From assembly GCF_963924675.1 (NCBI RefSeq), contig NC_089224.1, positions 69,549,464-69,613,463 on the forward strand: a stretch of DNA of 64,000 nt. Direction: 5' to 3'. The DNA comes from Phocoena phocoena (lineage: Eukaryota; Chordata; Mammalia; Artiodactyla; Phocoenidae). The notes below the pieces were generated by a model, which was not told the DNA's origin, made no database searches, and saw only the letters and a list, made by a program, of their open reading frames with translations. Below, in pieces: positions 47,290 to 60,650 of the stretch; the stretch's first letter is position 1; every line of letters begins with the position of its first letter. The position numbers were made by a program, and so were the translations under genes.

Positions 47290-47812
47290 TTCTAGCTGTC
47301 TATTGCTGTGTAAAACTAATTTTAAAAAGAACAGAATGTAGTTGTATAACAATAATGTATTACCCCACACAATTCTGTGAGTTGAATCAGCTCAACTGAG
47401 AAGTTCTTTCTTGGGGTCTACCACGCAGTTGAAGGAAGATGTAGGCTGATCTTGTGGTCATTTTAAGGCTTGACTGAATTGAAGTCCAAAACATCTCCCT
47501 TACGTGACTGACAGTTGATGCTGGCGTTTGGCTAGGCTCCTATTTGGGGCTGATCACTGGAGCACCAATATGTGGTCTTTCCATGTGGCCAGGGCTTCTT
47601 CCAGCATGGCAGCTGTGTTCTGACAGGGAGTATCCTAAACATGAGCATTGCTAAACCCAGGAACTGGCACAACACCATTTCTGCTGAATCTAATTGTTCA
47701 GAGCAGTCACAGAGATCTCCCAGAATCAAGACAAGGGAGAGGGACACAGACCACACCTCTGCATGGGTGGAGCATCAAAGAACCTGTGGCCATCTTTAAT
47801 CTGCCACACTTT
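47290..47812 (+). repeat. Ancient mammalian interspersed repeat, family not named
   Basis: GTTCTAGCTGTCTATTGCTGTG, ACAATTCTGTGAGTTGAATC, GGTCTTTCCATGTGGCCAGG and CATCTTTAATCTGCCACAC follow the order of a widespread old mammalian repeat that I recognise but cannot name. The overlapping frames at 47532-47845 on both strands come from it. Confidence 0.55.
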
Positions 47813-50380
47813 AATTATCACCATATGTGGGGAATCGCATCTTAATTAAATGGCTAAAATTGTTTGTGAATATCATGAAGGTGTTAAAAAAATCCACAGT
47901 ATAAAATGTGCAGAGTAGTAATCAGCAAAGCACAGTATATTTCTATCTTGCTGGTAGGTAAAGAACATTAACAAAATTAGTATAATTTGATTTGTATTCC
48001 AACCCTCTTTACTCGTGAGCTAATTTTTGGAGGACTGACAGATATTTCAGCATAAGACCTTCTCTTACTGGCCCAGCGTGAGTGAAGATGTTAGTGTTGT
48101 TTGTAGAGGAGGTGAGGGGCCATTAAAGATATAAGGTGTTAGGTCTCTGAATATCCTTCTCCTTTCATGGCATTGAGGGCCGAAGTAAAGCGAGCTTCCG
48201 ATTAACTCTGATTTCAACAAACCCATGGTTCTTTCATTAGATATTCCCAGTGGCTTATACATTGAAGTCTTCTGTGTTACTATTACCCCTGTTTCCCCCT
48301 CTCTTAAAATGACACTTATACCCCATAGGAACCCTCTTTCCAATGTGTCTCCTGTGAAATTCAGATGACTTCTCATCTGTGCCCTAGTCTTTTGCATTCA
48401 AAGTGAAATTTTCTTGACCCATCACTCAATGTCCATGTGTTAGGGAAGTCCAAAGCATTTCTCATGATCAGGCCAAGCTCTCAAAAGCATTCTCGTGGTC
48501 AATTATTCTAAAAGCATCGTACCTGTTTCACCCTGCTTTACTTAACACCGTCTGGATTACAGTAGCTCATATCTACTAGAGTAGCTCAGTGTCTCTATTA
48601 GAGGAACAAGAGAAACACACGTGTACATCTAATAGGCCGAGGAATTAAAATACGCTAATAATGGGGCAGAGTACACTGAAGGTCTTAGTGTATTGGAGCA
48701 TTAGAGCAAGTAATGGAATATCCACAACCAAGTGATGAAGAGACAAGTATAAAATTTTTTCATGTTATCTAGTTCTGGATACACACTTTGGAGAATGAGT
48801 GTTCATGAGACCATATATCCTGAGTATAACCTGTGTTTCCTTAAACCTCTCTATTTGCAGGAAACAGCACTGGCCACGTTTGTCCTACTTTTATAAACAG
48901 TTAAAAGTATATCTTGATCATGTGGTTTTCCCTTACATATTTAAATTTATTTTACGTCTTTTGAAAGCTTGATCTCTAATTCCTGAAATGTGAACAAGAA
49001 TAACAACAAAACAAAAAGCAAACAAACAAAAATACCCCAAACAAAGCGCCACAACAGAATCATTTAAAACCACAGCAACAACAAACCTGAGTTAAGCATA
49101 GTGGGATATAACTATATTTAAGCCAGTTAAGTACTTTACAGAGTAGTTAACAAGATTCTTAGAAAACTGATCAATCTTTTGAAAGGTAAAAATCAAGTAA
49201 AACTTACATCTCAAGGTTTGTATCATATTCCTTTCAGTGTCATATCAGTTTAATATTGCTTTTGGGATAAGCTATTGCCGCATTCTGCCTATTTTCTTCT
49301 TTCCAACAGGATAATGCTGTTCATATGCCCAATCACGACAAATAGATTTCATCTCATGTGACAAATCTAATCAATCGATACTGGATGCTTGGGGCATTGT
49401 TTTGCGAACAGTTCTGAGGTTATGTCTGGACTCAACAGGACTAAAAGTTCTTTATATCATCCAAGGGCATGATGCAGGAAGTTGAGTTACTAAGTGAAAG
49501 ATATCAGTCATCCCCACATTGCCTGCTAAGAACTATGGACAGGGATTTATCCTTGGTGTTTCAAAAGCCCATCTGTGGGTCTAGTCATTGCTATACTCCT
49601 CTTATCTAGCATAAAACGAGCATTCAACAAGATTAACAAATGGATGAATCAATAAAAAGTACTGGATTTTGGTTTTTTAAAAAATATATGTCTGTAATGG
49701 ACATACAATAGGATACAAATGGGATGGACAAGTAAGGAAAGAGAGAACTAGTAGCCTACATCAACAAATGTGCCTTTCGTATACTTCAGTAAACATTAAG
49801 AATGTGGCATAAGATTTAATACATACCCCGGATAGCTTGTAAAATTTACCTCCCCTTTACCAAAATATTTGTTCTATTAAGTATCAAATAGTCTGCAGTA
49901 GACATTTTCTAGTTGGAAAACCATGAAATTATAACTTTAGAACTGGATGAGATTCTAAAATTTAAACTTAGATTGAATTGTTAATATTTGAGTACATGAC
50001 TATCCCCTGGATCCAAACCTTCACCCTCTGCTAGGCTAAGACTGTAGAGTAGGGCAGAACATGTGTTATATACAATTTCCCTTCCCACACATGGCCATAA
50101 ATCTTTCTCTATAAACACTTGAGGATCATCACCTGATATTATGATATGCTTATGAAATCCTATATTTTACAAATAATTCTAGTTGAATCTTCTTGGTCAC
50201 CTCAGAAATTACATGAAAAATACCTCTCTGAAGTGTTTTTGAAATTATTCGAAAGTTCAGAATATTTTATACATACATCTGATATCATATCGTTGCTAAA
50301 ATAACATAAATAAAAGCAACAATAATTTCTCTATTTTTTAAGATAGTATAGCATACTATACTTAGATAAACTATAGTTAA
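47813..50380. other. Unassigned DNA with a weak L2 tail
   Basis: No gene is seen. At 49580-49655 a decayed L2 terminus may be present (GAGCATTCAACAAGATTAAC, AATGGATGAATCAAT). An adenine/cytosine-rich low-complexity stretch lies at 48990-49085. Confidence 0.45.
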
Positions 50381-50384
50381 ATAT

Positions 50385-50537
50385 ACAGACATTCCTCAGT
50401 ATGCGTAGGAAATTGATTCCAGGAACTCCCTACCCCAAACCAAAATCTGCAGATGCTCAAGTCCCTTATATAAAAAAAGGCATAGTACAGTTGGCCCTCC
50501 GTATCCACAGGTTCTGCACCCATGGACATGGAAGGCC
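50385..50537. mobile_element. Tigger/pogo-derived deletion element
   Basis: The left part CAGACATTCCTCAGTATGCG and ATTGATTCCAGGAACTCCC, the middle AAAATCTGCAGATGCTCAAG and TCCCTTATAT, then CAGTTGGCCCTCCGTATCCAC and a final CCAACTGTACT. The order and TIR-like ends match short non-autonomous Tigger-class elements. The GTACAGTTGGCC...GGCCAACTGTAC pair at 50486-50543 is an inverted repeat. Confidence 0.72.
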
Positions 50538-50989
50538 AACTGTACTGGGGTTTCTGTTCTGGCTTCATCCTTTATATGTGATTTTGGATATGTAGCTTAA
50601 AGTTTCTAGGTTTTCTTATTGGTAAAGTGACACAATAATTGTAACTACATCAAGAGAGTATATTATAAATGATTTTTGTTTTTTGTTATTTCTTTAATCA
50701 TGTATGTAAAATGAGACAATTTGTTACAGCGTTTCATTGTTACTACTTCAAGCATGAGATTTAAAAAAATTGGTTTTCTTGAGATAGATTATTTGCAACA
50801 AATAAAAGCAATTTGTGATCACCAACCCCAAATCTTCCACAGTGCATTTAGAGGTCCAGGATACATCTTCACAAGGATGGGAGATTTCTCTCTGATAACT
50901 TTCTCCATAGCCATGAGAAAACACAATTTCCGGCTCTAAGGTGACATACTCCTGACTCTTAGAAATGCAGTTCTAAATCCTTATCTTAC

Positions 50990-51780
50990 TTGATTCTTTT
51001 GATATTTCTATCCATCTCCTTCTTTTGGAAAGTCTTGAAGCCTTCCCTTGCTGTATCTCTAATAATCTCTCTTATACTTCTAATAATTCCTTCCCAGTTT
51101 TACACCTTACCTCTTAAATGTAAGTATTCACCAAAGTCCCAGCATAGTTTAACTTTACTGTCGTCCCTCACTAGAGCTCCGCATATGTGAAGACAATCAA
51201 CCACCCAACATTTCACCATGTCTCTCAGGCACCTCAAGCTCCACTGAAACGGCAATAATCAAATTTAAATTAAATGCTCCTCCTGTAGTCGCCTTCCTGT
51301 TAAAACCACCAGTCACTGTTGTGCATAACACAAATCTGAGGTCCTGAATTTCTTTCTCTTCTCTCCAATTACTATGATTCTACTTATCAACTCTGCCCTG
51401 AAATTTCTACTTCCTTTATTTTATCTTTCTTCAGTCACCTTGAATCTCTTCTTGACACATTTGCCCAAGGGATCTCTCTAGAATGTAGGACTCATTATGT
51501 CTCTGCCTCCCTTAAAGTCTTCCCCCAACATCCTGCAGACTTCAGAATGAAAGTCATGATTCTTAGCATGACACAAAATCTTTCATTGTCTATTTCCCCC
51601 CTGCCTCTCCAGCAACTTCTTACCTTGTGTCCCTGCACCTGACCATAGTGTGTACCCCTACAAAATGATTTGCTGTTCCTGGAATAGATGTCTCCCCACA
51701 ATGCCTTCTGGCTTGTCTTCCTGTTTTGAATTTCTCTTCAATCTTTAGACTGCTTATCAGACTGCTTGCTAATTCATGGC
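50990..51780 (+). repeat. L2 LINE fragment
   Basis: The later part matches the L2 3' coding and UTR text (TCATTATGTCTCTGCCTCCC, AGACTTCAGAATGAAAGTC, TCTTAGCATGACACAAAATC, TTTGCTGTTCCTGGAATAG). The 5' part (CACTGAAACGGCAATAATC near 51241) is more decayed. Coding capacity is lost. Confidence 0.7.
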
Positions 51781-51829
51781 TTTAAGACTCTACTTCTTTG
51801 TTCCCTCTTGCCATATTTTGCCACCTTCA

Positions 51830-52025
51830 TTATTATCAGTATCATATAACAGGTAAAAGTACTAGTACTAGTAGTAACAGTAATCATATACTGCGCACTT
51901 AATATTCCCACTTTAAAGATGAAAAAACTGAAGCATCGAGTGGTCAAGTACTTTAAGCCCAAATCTTATAGCTTCCATTTGGGTCAGGAGTTAAAACCCA
52001 AGCAATCTGACTCCAGGGTTCTACT
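51830..52025 (-). repeat. MIR SINE fragment, antisense
   Basis: ACTTTAAAGATGAAAAAACTGAAGC, ATCGAGTGGTCAAGTACTTTAAG and AATCTGACTCCAGGGTTC: a near full-length reversed MIR. Confidence 0.78.
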
Positions 52026-52329
52026 TTTTAACAAAACTATTCTTCTTCCCTATCCTAGAAGCCTAGTCACTGAGTTGCAAGGGTCTATCCACTTGTTTGT
52101 CTCCTTCAATGGTCTCTGAATTTCTTGAAGTCAGTGTCAAGTCTTTATCTTCAAATTCTCCATGCATGGCTTTGATTTCTTCATTGTCAGCTTTTTCAAG
52201 TAGGGATATGAGGAAAAGAACTTGCCAAATGTAAGAAGCCTGATTAAAATTTAACACTAGCATTCAAAAATATTGAGGACTAGGGAAGAAAGGAAGGATA
52301 GGCATTGTAAGTTTAAAATGTAATGAAGA

Positions 52330-52531
52330 GGGCTTCCCTGGTGGCGCCATTGTTGAGAGTCCGCCTGCCGATGCAGGGGACACGGGTTCATGCCCCGGTC
52401 CGGGAGGATCCCACATGCCGCGGAGCAGCTGGGCCCGTGAGCCATAGCCGCTGAGCCTGTGCGTCCGGAGCCTGTGCTCCACAACAGGAGAAGCCGCAAC
52501 AGTGAGAGACCCGCGTACCGCAAAAAAAAAA
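52330..52531 (+). mobile_element. CHR-2-type SINE with 15-bp target duplication
   Basis: Head GGGCTTCCCTGGTGGCGCC, middle TGCCGATGCAGGGGACACGG, end GACCCGCGTACCGC and an A-tail. AAAATGTAATGAAGA occurs at 52315-52329 and 52532-52546. The perfect duplication and low divergence point to a recent insertion. The minus-strand frames at 52257-52556 lie across it and are not genes. Confidence 0.94.
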
Positions 52532-52749
52532 AAAATGTAATGAAGAATGAATTCATTCAGCTGTTATGCAGTAGTTACCAAGGCTACACAATGTGTTAGT
52601 TGATCTAGGGGGCAAGATGGAATAAGAAGTATCTTAGTGGAATACTTTTTTCACAGTCACTTCTTATCCATTCGGAACAGTCATTTATGTGGCCTCTGCT
52701 ACAATATGTATTCTAGGTAAATATCATATCTATGTATTTGCCATTAAGG

Positions 52750-52845
52750 TCGTAAAATTTCTGTGAATTGGGTGTGATTATTCCTGTTTACAGCTGTTGA
52801 ATCTAGAGACAGAGGATTTCAGTGACTTATCCAAGTTCACATTTT
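52750..52845 (-). repeat. MIR fragment, antisense, weak
   Basis: TGATTATTCCTGTTTACAGC, TAGAGACAGAGGATTTCAGTG and TTATCCAAGTTCAC resemble the reversed MIR core. Short and diverged. Confidence 0.5.
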
Positions 52846-52884
52846 TACTACACCAAAGCTCACTTCAACAAATATATAATTAAA

Positions 52885-52995
52885 GGGGGGGGGGAGAGAG
52901 AGAGAGAGAGAGAGACAGGAAGGAAGGAAGGAAGGAAGGAAGCGAGGAAGCGAGGGACGGAGGGAGGGAGGGAGGGAAGGAGAGAGGGAGGGATT
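52885..52995. repeat. Compound purine microsatellite
   Basis: A G-run (52886-52895), (GA)n, (GGAA)n with CGAGGAAG variants, then (GGGA)n. One strand is purine for about 110 bp with two or three exceptions. Confidence 0.95.
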
Positions 52996-52999
52996 GTAT

Positions 53000-55900
53000 A
53001 CATTTGTATGTTTGTGTGTGTGTTACTGAGTATGTGTTAGAATGTGTGTATGTCCACCAGGTACCAATTGACTCCTCCTATACTCTCTTCAGGTTGGGCC
53101 ACAGTTGGGGGTAGGGGCTGTGGCTGCTTGGCAGAAGTATGGAGTACTGGAGGAGAGCAGAGAGGGCAAACCCGTCTTCCTTCCAAATAGATTGGGTCAG
53201 ATTGGCTCACTCCCTCAACCAAGGTTCACTGTTTTCCTCAAAGCTGCTGACTGTTCAGATCTATCTTCTCCACAGGCCTGGGGGTGGAAGGCTCAGGTCA
53301 CTGAACACTGACCAGAACTTGTAGCTTTCCAATGCCTGCCCTTTGCAATTAATCTCTTTGTAAAGAAAATTTTCTATATTAAGAGTGCCATGTGCTTACT
53401 GTGCGACCCAGACTGATGTATTGGGTGTTTGTGTGTTTATCAGTATGCAATCCTTACAGTTCTTCTACTGTCTAATTATTTCTCTACATTCTATAGCATC
53501 ATGTCATAAATTTTATAGTGCAATTACTTGACTACAGTAGAACTCACAAAATAATTAATGACAAAAAGTACGGATCTTCTATTAAGGTCCATAAGGTAAT
53601 CTGTAATATTTTTGCTGGATATAGCCAATTGCTCACATATAAACAGAATCCTGTCCCTTAATATTAAGCAGATTTCTAGAGGAAAATGTCTTATAGTATT
53701 TGCAGCTAGGTTTCCTTTGGCTTTGAAAAGACCAAAGCTATTATTCTAAAGGGAGGCTAAGGGAGCAACAAGTGTTGCGCTTTCAATTCCCAGATCAGCA
53801 GTGATGATAGCACAGCATTATTTACGTCCACTTTCCAATAGATTCTGCTCAGCACTGTCAAGATCAAAGCTGAGCAAAACTCTCCCTTCTCACCACTTTG
53901 TCATCCTTACCCTTACAGGCATGAAAATGAAAATCCTTCCCTGTTATGGGGAGATAATGTTGCTATGGTTATAAAGGTAAAGTAGATTTACCACAATAAT
54001 TGGGAGTATGATTCTCCATTATGGTTAGTGATTGCAGAGACGGTTGACATGAAAACACTAAATTTTATTTATTTTTTCCTCCTTTCCTCATTATTTCTTC
54101 AGTTTCTACATAAAGAACTTCATTGTGTACATACTAACAAAAGTTTATCTCCAGAATGATTAGGCATATCATAATTTGGAAATTTGTATATTATATATTG
54201 CATATATTATATATACATACACCCTGATAGTGACTACATGATTTTTTACCTCTGTAAGGCTTTGGATAGAGTGGTTGAAGTATGGAAGAATTTGGAATTA
54301 ATATTGAATATGTCCATGACCTGTTCTTTCTTCAATGATGACATATTTTAAGGCTTAAGTGACCCTATCACACTAAAATTTATGATATACTATTCAAGAA
54401 ACTTGATCAGAATATAATTTTGGCTCATTATAGTGTAATAATAAGCTTTATAGTACAGTTTCACTGCACTGTTTGTGTTAAAGTGATACAGAAAGTGAAC
54501 TATATCTTTTTTTTCTTTTTTTTTGCCAAAGTTAGATTTAATGACCTCTCATTTTCCCAGGACATCCTCATTTATTAGATAACCAAATTCCTTTGGATCT
54601 CTCTTATTTTCCCAATATAATTTAAAATCCATTTTTTCCCTTTATTTGCTAGCTAAACATATTATTTCCCTACCCAGAATTCACATTCCATTAAAGAGTT
54701 GTGATTCTACAAGACACATTATACTGATACCCTGAACTAAAAACAGTGTTCCCTTGGCATATTTTCACCTGAAAATCTAGGGATATACAGCACACAGTTC
54801 AAATAGCTTCTGATTAAAGGTAATAATCTCACCTAAGAGTTGAAAAAGTTCATAAGTACATAATAAGAACATAAAAGATTTATAAGTGATTTACTAAATT
54901 TAAAACACACATGTCCGGAGTAACCTGTGTTTTTTCTAAATGATGTAGCTTTTCTCCAAACTGATGCTTGCGTGTATTGCAGTTGTGAAGAGAGACTCTG
55001 GTACACCCCAATCCTGCTCTCCCTCGGCCCCTCAACATTTCAAGCTCTATTTTCACGGTGTGTCATAAGATTGCACTTATTCACTACTCCTTAGCATCAG
55101 TGCTAAACAAGGAGTTGGGAGTGGAAAGGAGGTGTGCTTCTTTTGGTTGAGTATTTATCTGTCTCTGCGAGACATTCCAGAGATCTCTGTTTCCATTTGT
55201 TACCGTGACTAGCTGCATTCAAGTGAGTCCCTGATATCCTTGATCCTTGAATGATTTTAGTGAGCAGATCCTTCTGTTCACCTACAATGGATATATAACT
55301 TAATGGGGGAAACATACATTTGTAGTTTTAAGTCACTAAAATGTAAGATTGTTTGCTACAGCAGAATAATTTACCGATCCTAATTAATACAGAGCTAAAA
55401 CACAGAAAACAAAAGTGAAAAACATTCTTGGCAAAGACAGATCCTGATAAGCTAGGTAAGGAGGAAGATATGCCTCTAAGAGGAGTGCTAAAAGCAGGAT
55501 TTATGAAAGATACTTCCAGGACACACTTACAAAATAAAGAAGTTATAACTACACAGCTTTTATATGAAATGATTAGATAAAGGTTTAATTGATGGCTAAG
55601 ACTCATCCATTGTCCAGATGGATTTTGACAGAGACTGCAGAAGAACATTTATGATGTCTGTGAGTCCTCTTAAAGGCATAGCTAAGAGACTGTAAATCTC
55701 AGTATGAAAGGGCCATTTCCTTTAAGAAGAACAGATGCCTGATCTGATTAAGTCCAACAAGTGCAGATTATCAAACCATTAGACAGATTTTAAAAAAAGA
55801 TTAACCGAAATGAATTTATACTTTACATAATTTAAATGCTTTGTCTGCATGATTCTGGATCAGTTCAACAAACTAAACTAAAAAAATACATATGTATGTA

Positions 55901-56145
55901 CTCCAACAACTTAAATACATTTATGATTCTATTCTTCTTTAGTCTAGATGTCATTTTTGCCTGATTTCACATGTCAGGGTATGAGATGAGAGGGAAGGTA
56001 TACAAGGTCTTTTTTGTACCACCTACACGCTGTCAGTGCCAGAAGTAAGACAAAATCTACACAAGGCGGAGAGTTTTACCCATATATACAGCAAGGTAAA
56101 ATAATAATGTGAAAGTTTCTAAGAAAATGAGAACAGACGTTTAAA
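53000..56145. other. Unassigned DNA with a possible MaLR LTR end
   Basis: No gene is seen. At 55318-55395 the text TAGTTTTAAGTCACTAAAATG, GTTTGCTACAGCAGAATAATTTACC resembles the 3' end of an old mammalian MaLR LTR, with the sequence back to about 54985 possibly belonging to it. The part at 53030-53400 is repeat-like but not named. Confidence 0.45.
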
Positions 56146-58930
56146 AACAATTCGTGGAGGATCAACTTTTGGAACGGTGAAGTGAGGACCTCAGTCATAG
56201 TTCTCCCACAAAAAACAATGAAAGTACTAGCAAAAGCCCTAAAATTATTTCAGAACTCTGGAAATTACCCAAAACTACAGAACAAACTGGAAATCTTCTA
56301 TCAAAGAGCAACTGCCAACTTTAGTAGCACAGCAGGATCTGTGATGCTTTAACTTCCTCTTTCCCTAGCACAGTGACACAGTAATCATAAAATAAGCAAA
56401 CAACCTACCTCCCAAAAAAACAGTTTTGTTTCAGCCAACAGAAAGGACTGACCCACTGAACCATTCTGTAATTCTGTTAAATGTAACATCCCCAGAAGCA
56501 CAGTCAATATTGTGCCCAAATTTGAAGCTCCCTGGAAAATATCCCTTCTGGGGTGTTATGGCTATTTGATTTAACTCAGAGCTCATCAAAGTTCTATATC
56601 AAGGATATTACCAAAACAATGTAATTTTGCTGGCAATATCACTGGTGTCTAAGACTGTGATTTCAGGCAATCAAACAAGATCTTTGCCAGGAATTTCTGA
56701 ATGAAATGATAACAGGGAACTTTGAAAAACTCCCACAGGAATCTTAAAGGCAGCATATGTGCACAAGGCTATGTAAATGCCCAGGACAGACTTGGGAAAA
56801 ATAGAAAGCCCCACACATCTCTAGCAGATGTTGAGGTGCTGAGGCCCTATGTAAGCAGGAAGTGAAAGTTAAAGCTGTATTATAAACTGCCTGAAGTTTA
56901 AATCATACCTTCTCATACAACTTCTTTTGACAGAGAGTGAAAGAAATAAAGGTAAGGTATTTTAGAAAATCTTCTGATCAATCACTGACTGTTTCTGAGA
57001 ATCTGATTTGGAAAATCTTCTGACCAACCACTGACTAAATTATACTGACACTGGGCTGAATTTAGGAAGTTAGGCTTAAAATTAAAACAAGAACTTAAAA
57101 AAAACCTAGTAGATTTCAGTGACTGCACAACACAGGGAATATAAAAATCTACAGATCTAGTCTGAGAAAGTTATTTAAAAAGCAGCAACAACAAAACAAT
57201 GACAAAATAAACAAAAACAACAACATAAATAGCATCAAAACCCCCCCAAAAACCTCTGGGGGAATGAGGAAGAATCTGAAACCAAAGGTACATTATATTA
57301 TCTAAAATAACCAGTTTTCAATGTCAAATACAAGTCATACAAAATAATTGGAAAGTATGCCATATAAAAAAAAAAAGAAAAAGTAAAAGTAGACAATGGA
57401 AAATTTTTATGAGAAGGGCCGCATTTTGAAGGTAGTAGTTAAAGGCTTTAAATGAACCACCATAAATATGTTCAAAGAATTAAAAAATAGCATATTTTAA
57501 AAAGCAAAGAAAGTATAATAACAACCTGCCATCAGAGAACATCAATAAAGTGATAGAAATTATAAAATGAAACCAAAAAGAAATTTGGAGTTAAAAAGTA
57601 CAATAGTTGAAATCTGAAATAAGGATTCTCAACAACATATTTGATCTGCCAAAAGAAAGAATCAGTGAACTTCAAAAGATGTCAACAGAGATTATGCTGT
57701 CTGAGGAGCAGAAAGGAAAGAAGTGAGGTGACCTGAACAGGGTCTCAGTGATGTGTGACACTGTCAAACATACTAACACACGTAACAACAGACAGAGAAA
57801 AAGGAACTGAGAGAATATTTGAAGAAATAATGGCCAAAAACTTCCCAAATTTGATGAAAGGTGTGAATCTATATTTAAGAAGCTCCATGAACTCCAAGTA
57901 GCATAAACTCAAGGAGCTTCATACCTAGACTTATCATAGTCAAACTGACAAAATTCAAAGAAAAACAGAAACTTAGGAAAGCAGCAAGAGAAGAATATAC
58001 CTTATTATATACAAGAAACTCTCAGTAAGGTTAACACCTGACTTCCCATCAGAAACCATGGAGGCCAGAAGATAATAGGATAACACATCGAAGTGTAGAA
58101 ATTAAAAGACTGTCAACCAAGAATTCTATATCCAGCAAAACTATCCTTCATAAATGAAAAAGCAATAAAGACATTTCTAGATTAGCAAAAACTTAAGCGA
58201 ATTTGTTTGCTAACAGACTTCCATGAAATACCAGGTTGAAATCTAAGGAAACTACATAGTAACTAAAATTCACACAAAGAAATAATGAACACTCATAAAA
58301 GGTAACTATATAGGTAAATACAAAAAGAGAGTACAAACATACTTTTGTTTATAACTTTTGTATTCTCCTATCTGATTAAAAAATGACTACATAAAACAAT
58401 AATTATAACACTGTATTCATGGGCTTATAATATATTAGGATATAATTTGCATGACAATAATAATACAAAAAAGGGGAGAGGGAAGAAAAGTATTTTGGGT
58501 CAAAGTCTTGTATACTATTGAAATTAAGATAGTATTGATCTGAACTAGACTATTATAAATTCAGATGCTAATTGTAATCTACAGATCAGCCACCGAGAAA
58601 ATAAATAATTAAAAAACCACACATGTGGAAATTTAAACGATACATAGAAATTTAAATGATATATGAAAAAGTATCTATTTAATACTAAATTTATAATAAT
58701 CAAGGAATAGATGAACAAAAGCCATATAGAACATACAGAATACAAACAGCATGATGCCTGACATACATACTATCATCTCAGTAATTACATTAAATGTAAA
58801 TGAATTAAACACTCCAATCAAAAGACAGAGATTGATGAAATGAGGGGAAAAAAGGCCAAAATACACTATATTAAAAGACACATTGCTTGAAAGTGAAAAA
58901 GTGAAAGAAATATACTATCCAAGTAGTAAC

Positions 58931-59282
58931 TGCCATGGTGTAAATGTTTGCGTCCCCCTCAGATTCATATGGTAAAGTCCTAACTTCCAAAGGTGATGGT
59001 ATTAGTAGGTGAAGCATTTGGGAGGTGCTTTATTCATGAGAATGGAACCCTCATGAATGGGATTAGTGCTTTATGAAAGAGGCTTCAGAGAGATCCTTAG
59101 CCCCTTTCTCCATGTGAGAATGCAATGAGAAGTCTGCAACCTGGAAGACAGCCCTCACCTGACCATGCTGAAACCCTAAACTCAGACTTCTAGTCTCCAA
59201 ACTGTGAGAAACAAATTTTCTGTTGTTTATAAGCAACTCAGTCTATGATATTTTGTTACAGCAGCCTGAATAGACTAAGATG
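58931..59282 (+). mobile_element. Solo MaLR-type (MLT1-like) endogenous LTR
   Basis: A 352-bp retrovirus-like LTR beginning TGCCATGGTGTAAATGTTTG and ending near CAGCCTGAATAGACTAAG, with inner blocks ATTCATATGGTAAAGTCC, CATGAATGGGATTAGTGC and TCTGTTGTTTATAAGC (a possible TATA-like element). A 5-bp duplication GTAAC lies at 58926-58930 and 59283-59287. No internal viral genes are present. The insertion point is inside the L1-E endonuclease region, and the L1 text continues on both sides. Confidence 0.85.
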
Positions 59283-60594
59283 GTAACCAAAAGAGAGCTG
59301 GAGTGGCTATATTAATTCAGACAAAATACACTTTAAAACAAAAAAGTGTTTCTGCAGGTAAAGAGAGACTTTTCATAAGGACAAAAGGATTATGACAATT
59401 ATGTGTCTACCTAGAAACAGCTCTCCAAATTACATTAAGTAAAAACAGACAGAATTGAGGGAGAAATAGACAATAATAATTGGAGATTTCAATACAACTC
59501 TTTCTATAAAGGTTAAAACTAGCAAAAGCTCAACAAGATATAAAAGACTTGAAAAGCACAATGACTAGACCTAATAGACATTTACAGAACACCCTATCCA
59601 ACAACAGTAGAATGCACATTCTTTTCAAGTGTACATGAAATATTATCCAGCATATAGATCGTATGTTATGCCATAAAACAAATGTCAATACATTTAATTG
59701 TTTGAAATGATAAAAAGTTACATTTTATTTTTTAAAGTATGTCTTATGACCACAAGGAAATTGAATGGAAATCAGCAATTATTAAATTTTTATGAAATCA
59801 TGAAAATTCACAAATATGTGGATATTACACCATACACTCTCAGATAAGCAATCAGTCAAGAAGGAAATCACAAGGAAAATAGAAAATACTTTGAGAAGAA
59901 TGAAAACAAAAACACAACTTTACCAAAGTTGATGAGATGCAGCTAAAGGAGTGTTTTAGATGGAAATTCACAGTTTTTACCACCTATATTTAAAAAAAAA
60001 AAAAAAGAAAGGTCTCATATCAATAACCTTCCAATTTAAGAAACTAGAATAATAAGAGCAAACTGAATGGAAAACAAAGAGAAAAAAGTGAATAATAAAG
60101 ATTAGAACAGAAATCAACAAAATGGAGAATAGAAAACAATAGAGAAAATCAACAAATCTAAAAATTGCCTATTTAAAAAGATAGGCAAAGTTGACAAACC
60201 TTCCACTAGACTACTCAAGAACAGAAGGGAGAAGATGCAAATTATTCAAATCAGAAATGAGAATGGGGGCATCATGACCAGGCTTACAGAGATTAAAAAA
60301 CAATTGTAAGATGTACTATGAACAACTATATGCCAACAAATCAGATAACTCAGATAAAAAAAATTCTAGAAAGACATCTGGTAGATCTGTAATAAGTAAA
60401 GAGATTGAATTAGTATTTAAAATATTTCCTAAAAGAAAAACTCAGGACCAGATGGCTTTACCAATGAATTCTACCAAACATTTAAAGGAGAACTAATATT
60501 AATTTTTCACAAACTCTTTTAAACTTCTCAAAGTATTGTATGAAGTCAGTATGACCCTGACATCCAAACCAGACAAAGACATCACAGAAAAAAC

Positions 60595-60650
60595 AGAAAG
60601 ATAGATAGATGAAAGAAAGAAAGAAAAATCTACACATCAATAAAAAGGTG
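60595..60650. repeat. (GATA)n/(GAAA)n tract at a deletion in L1-E
   Basis: GATAGATAGATGAAAGAAAGAAAG lies between ORF2 text that belongs about 240 codons apart (CAAACCAGACAAAGACATC before; GCAGGATACTAGATCAAC after). Roughly 700 bp with the polymerase active site has been lost here. Confidence 0.75.
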
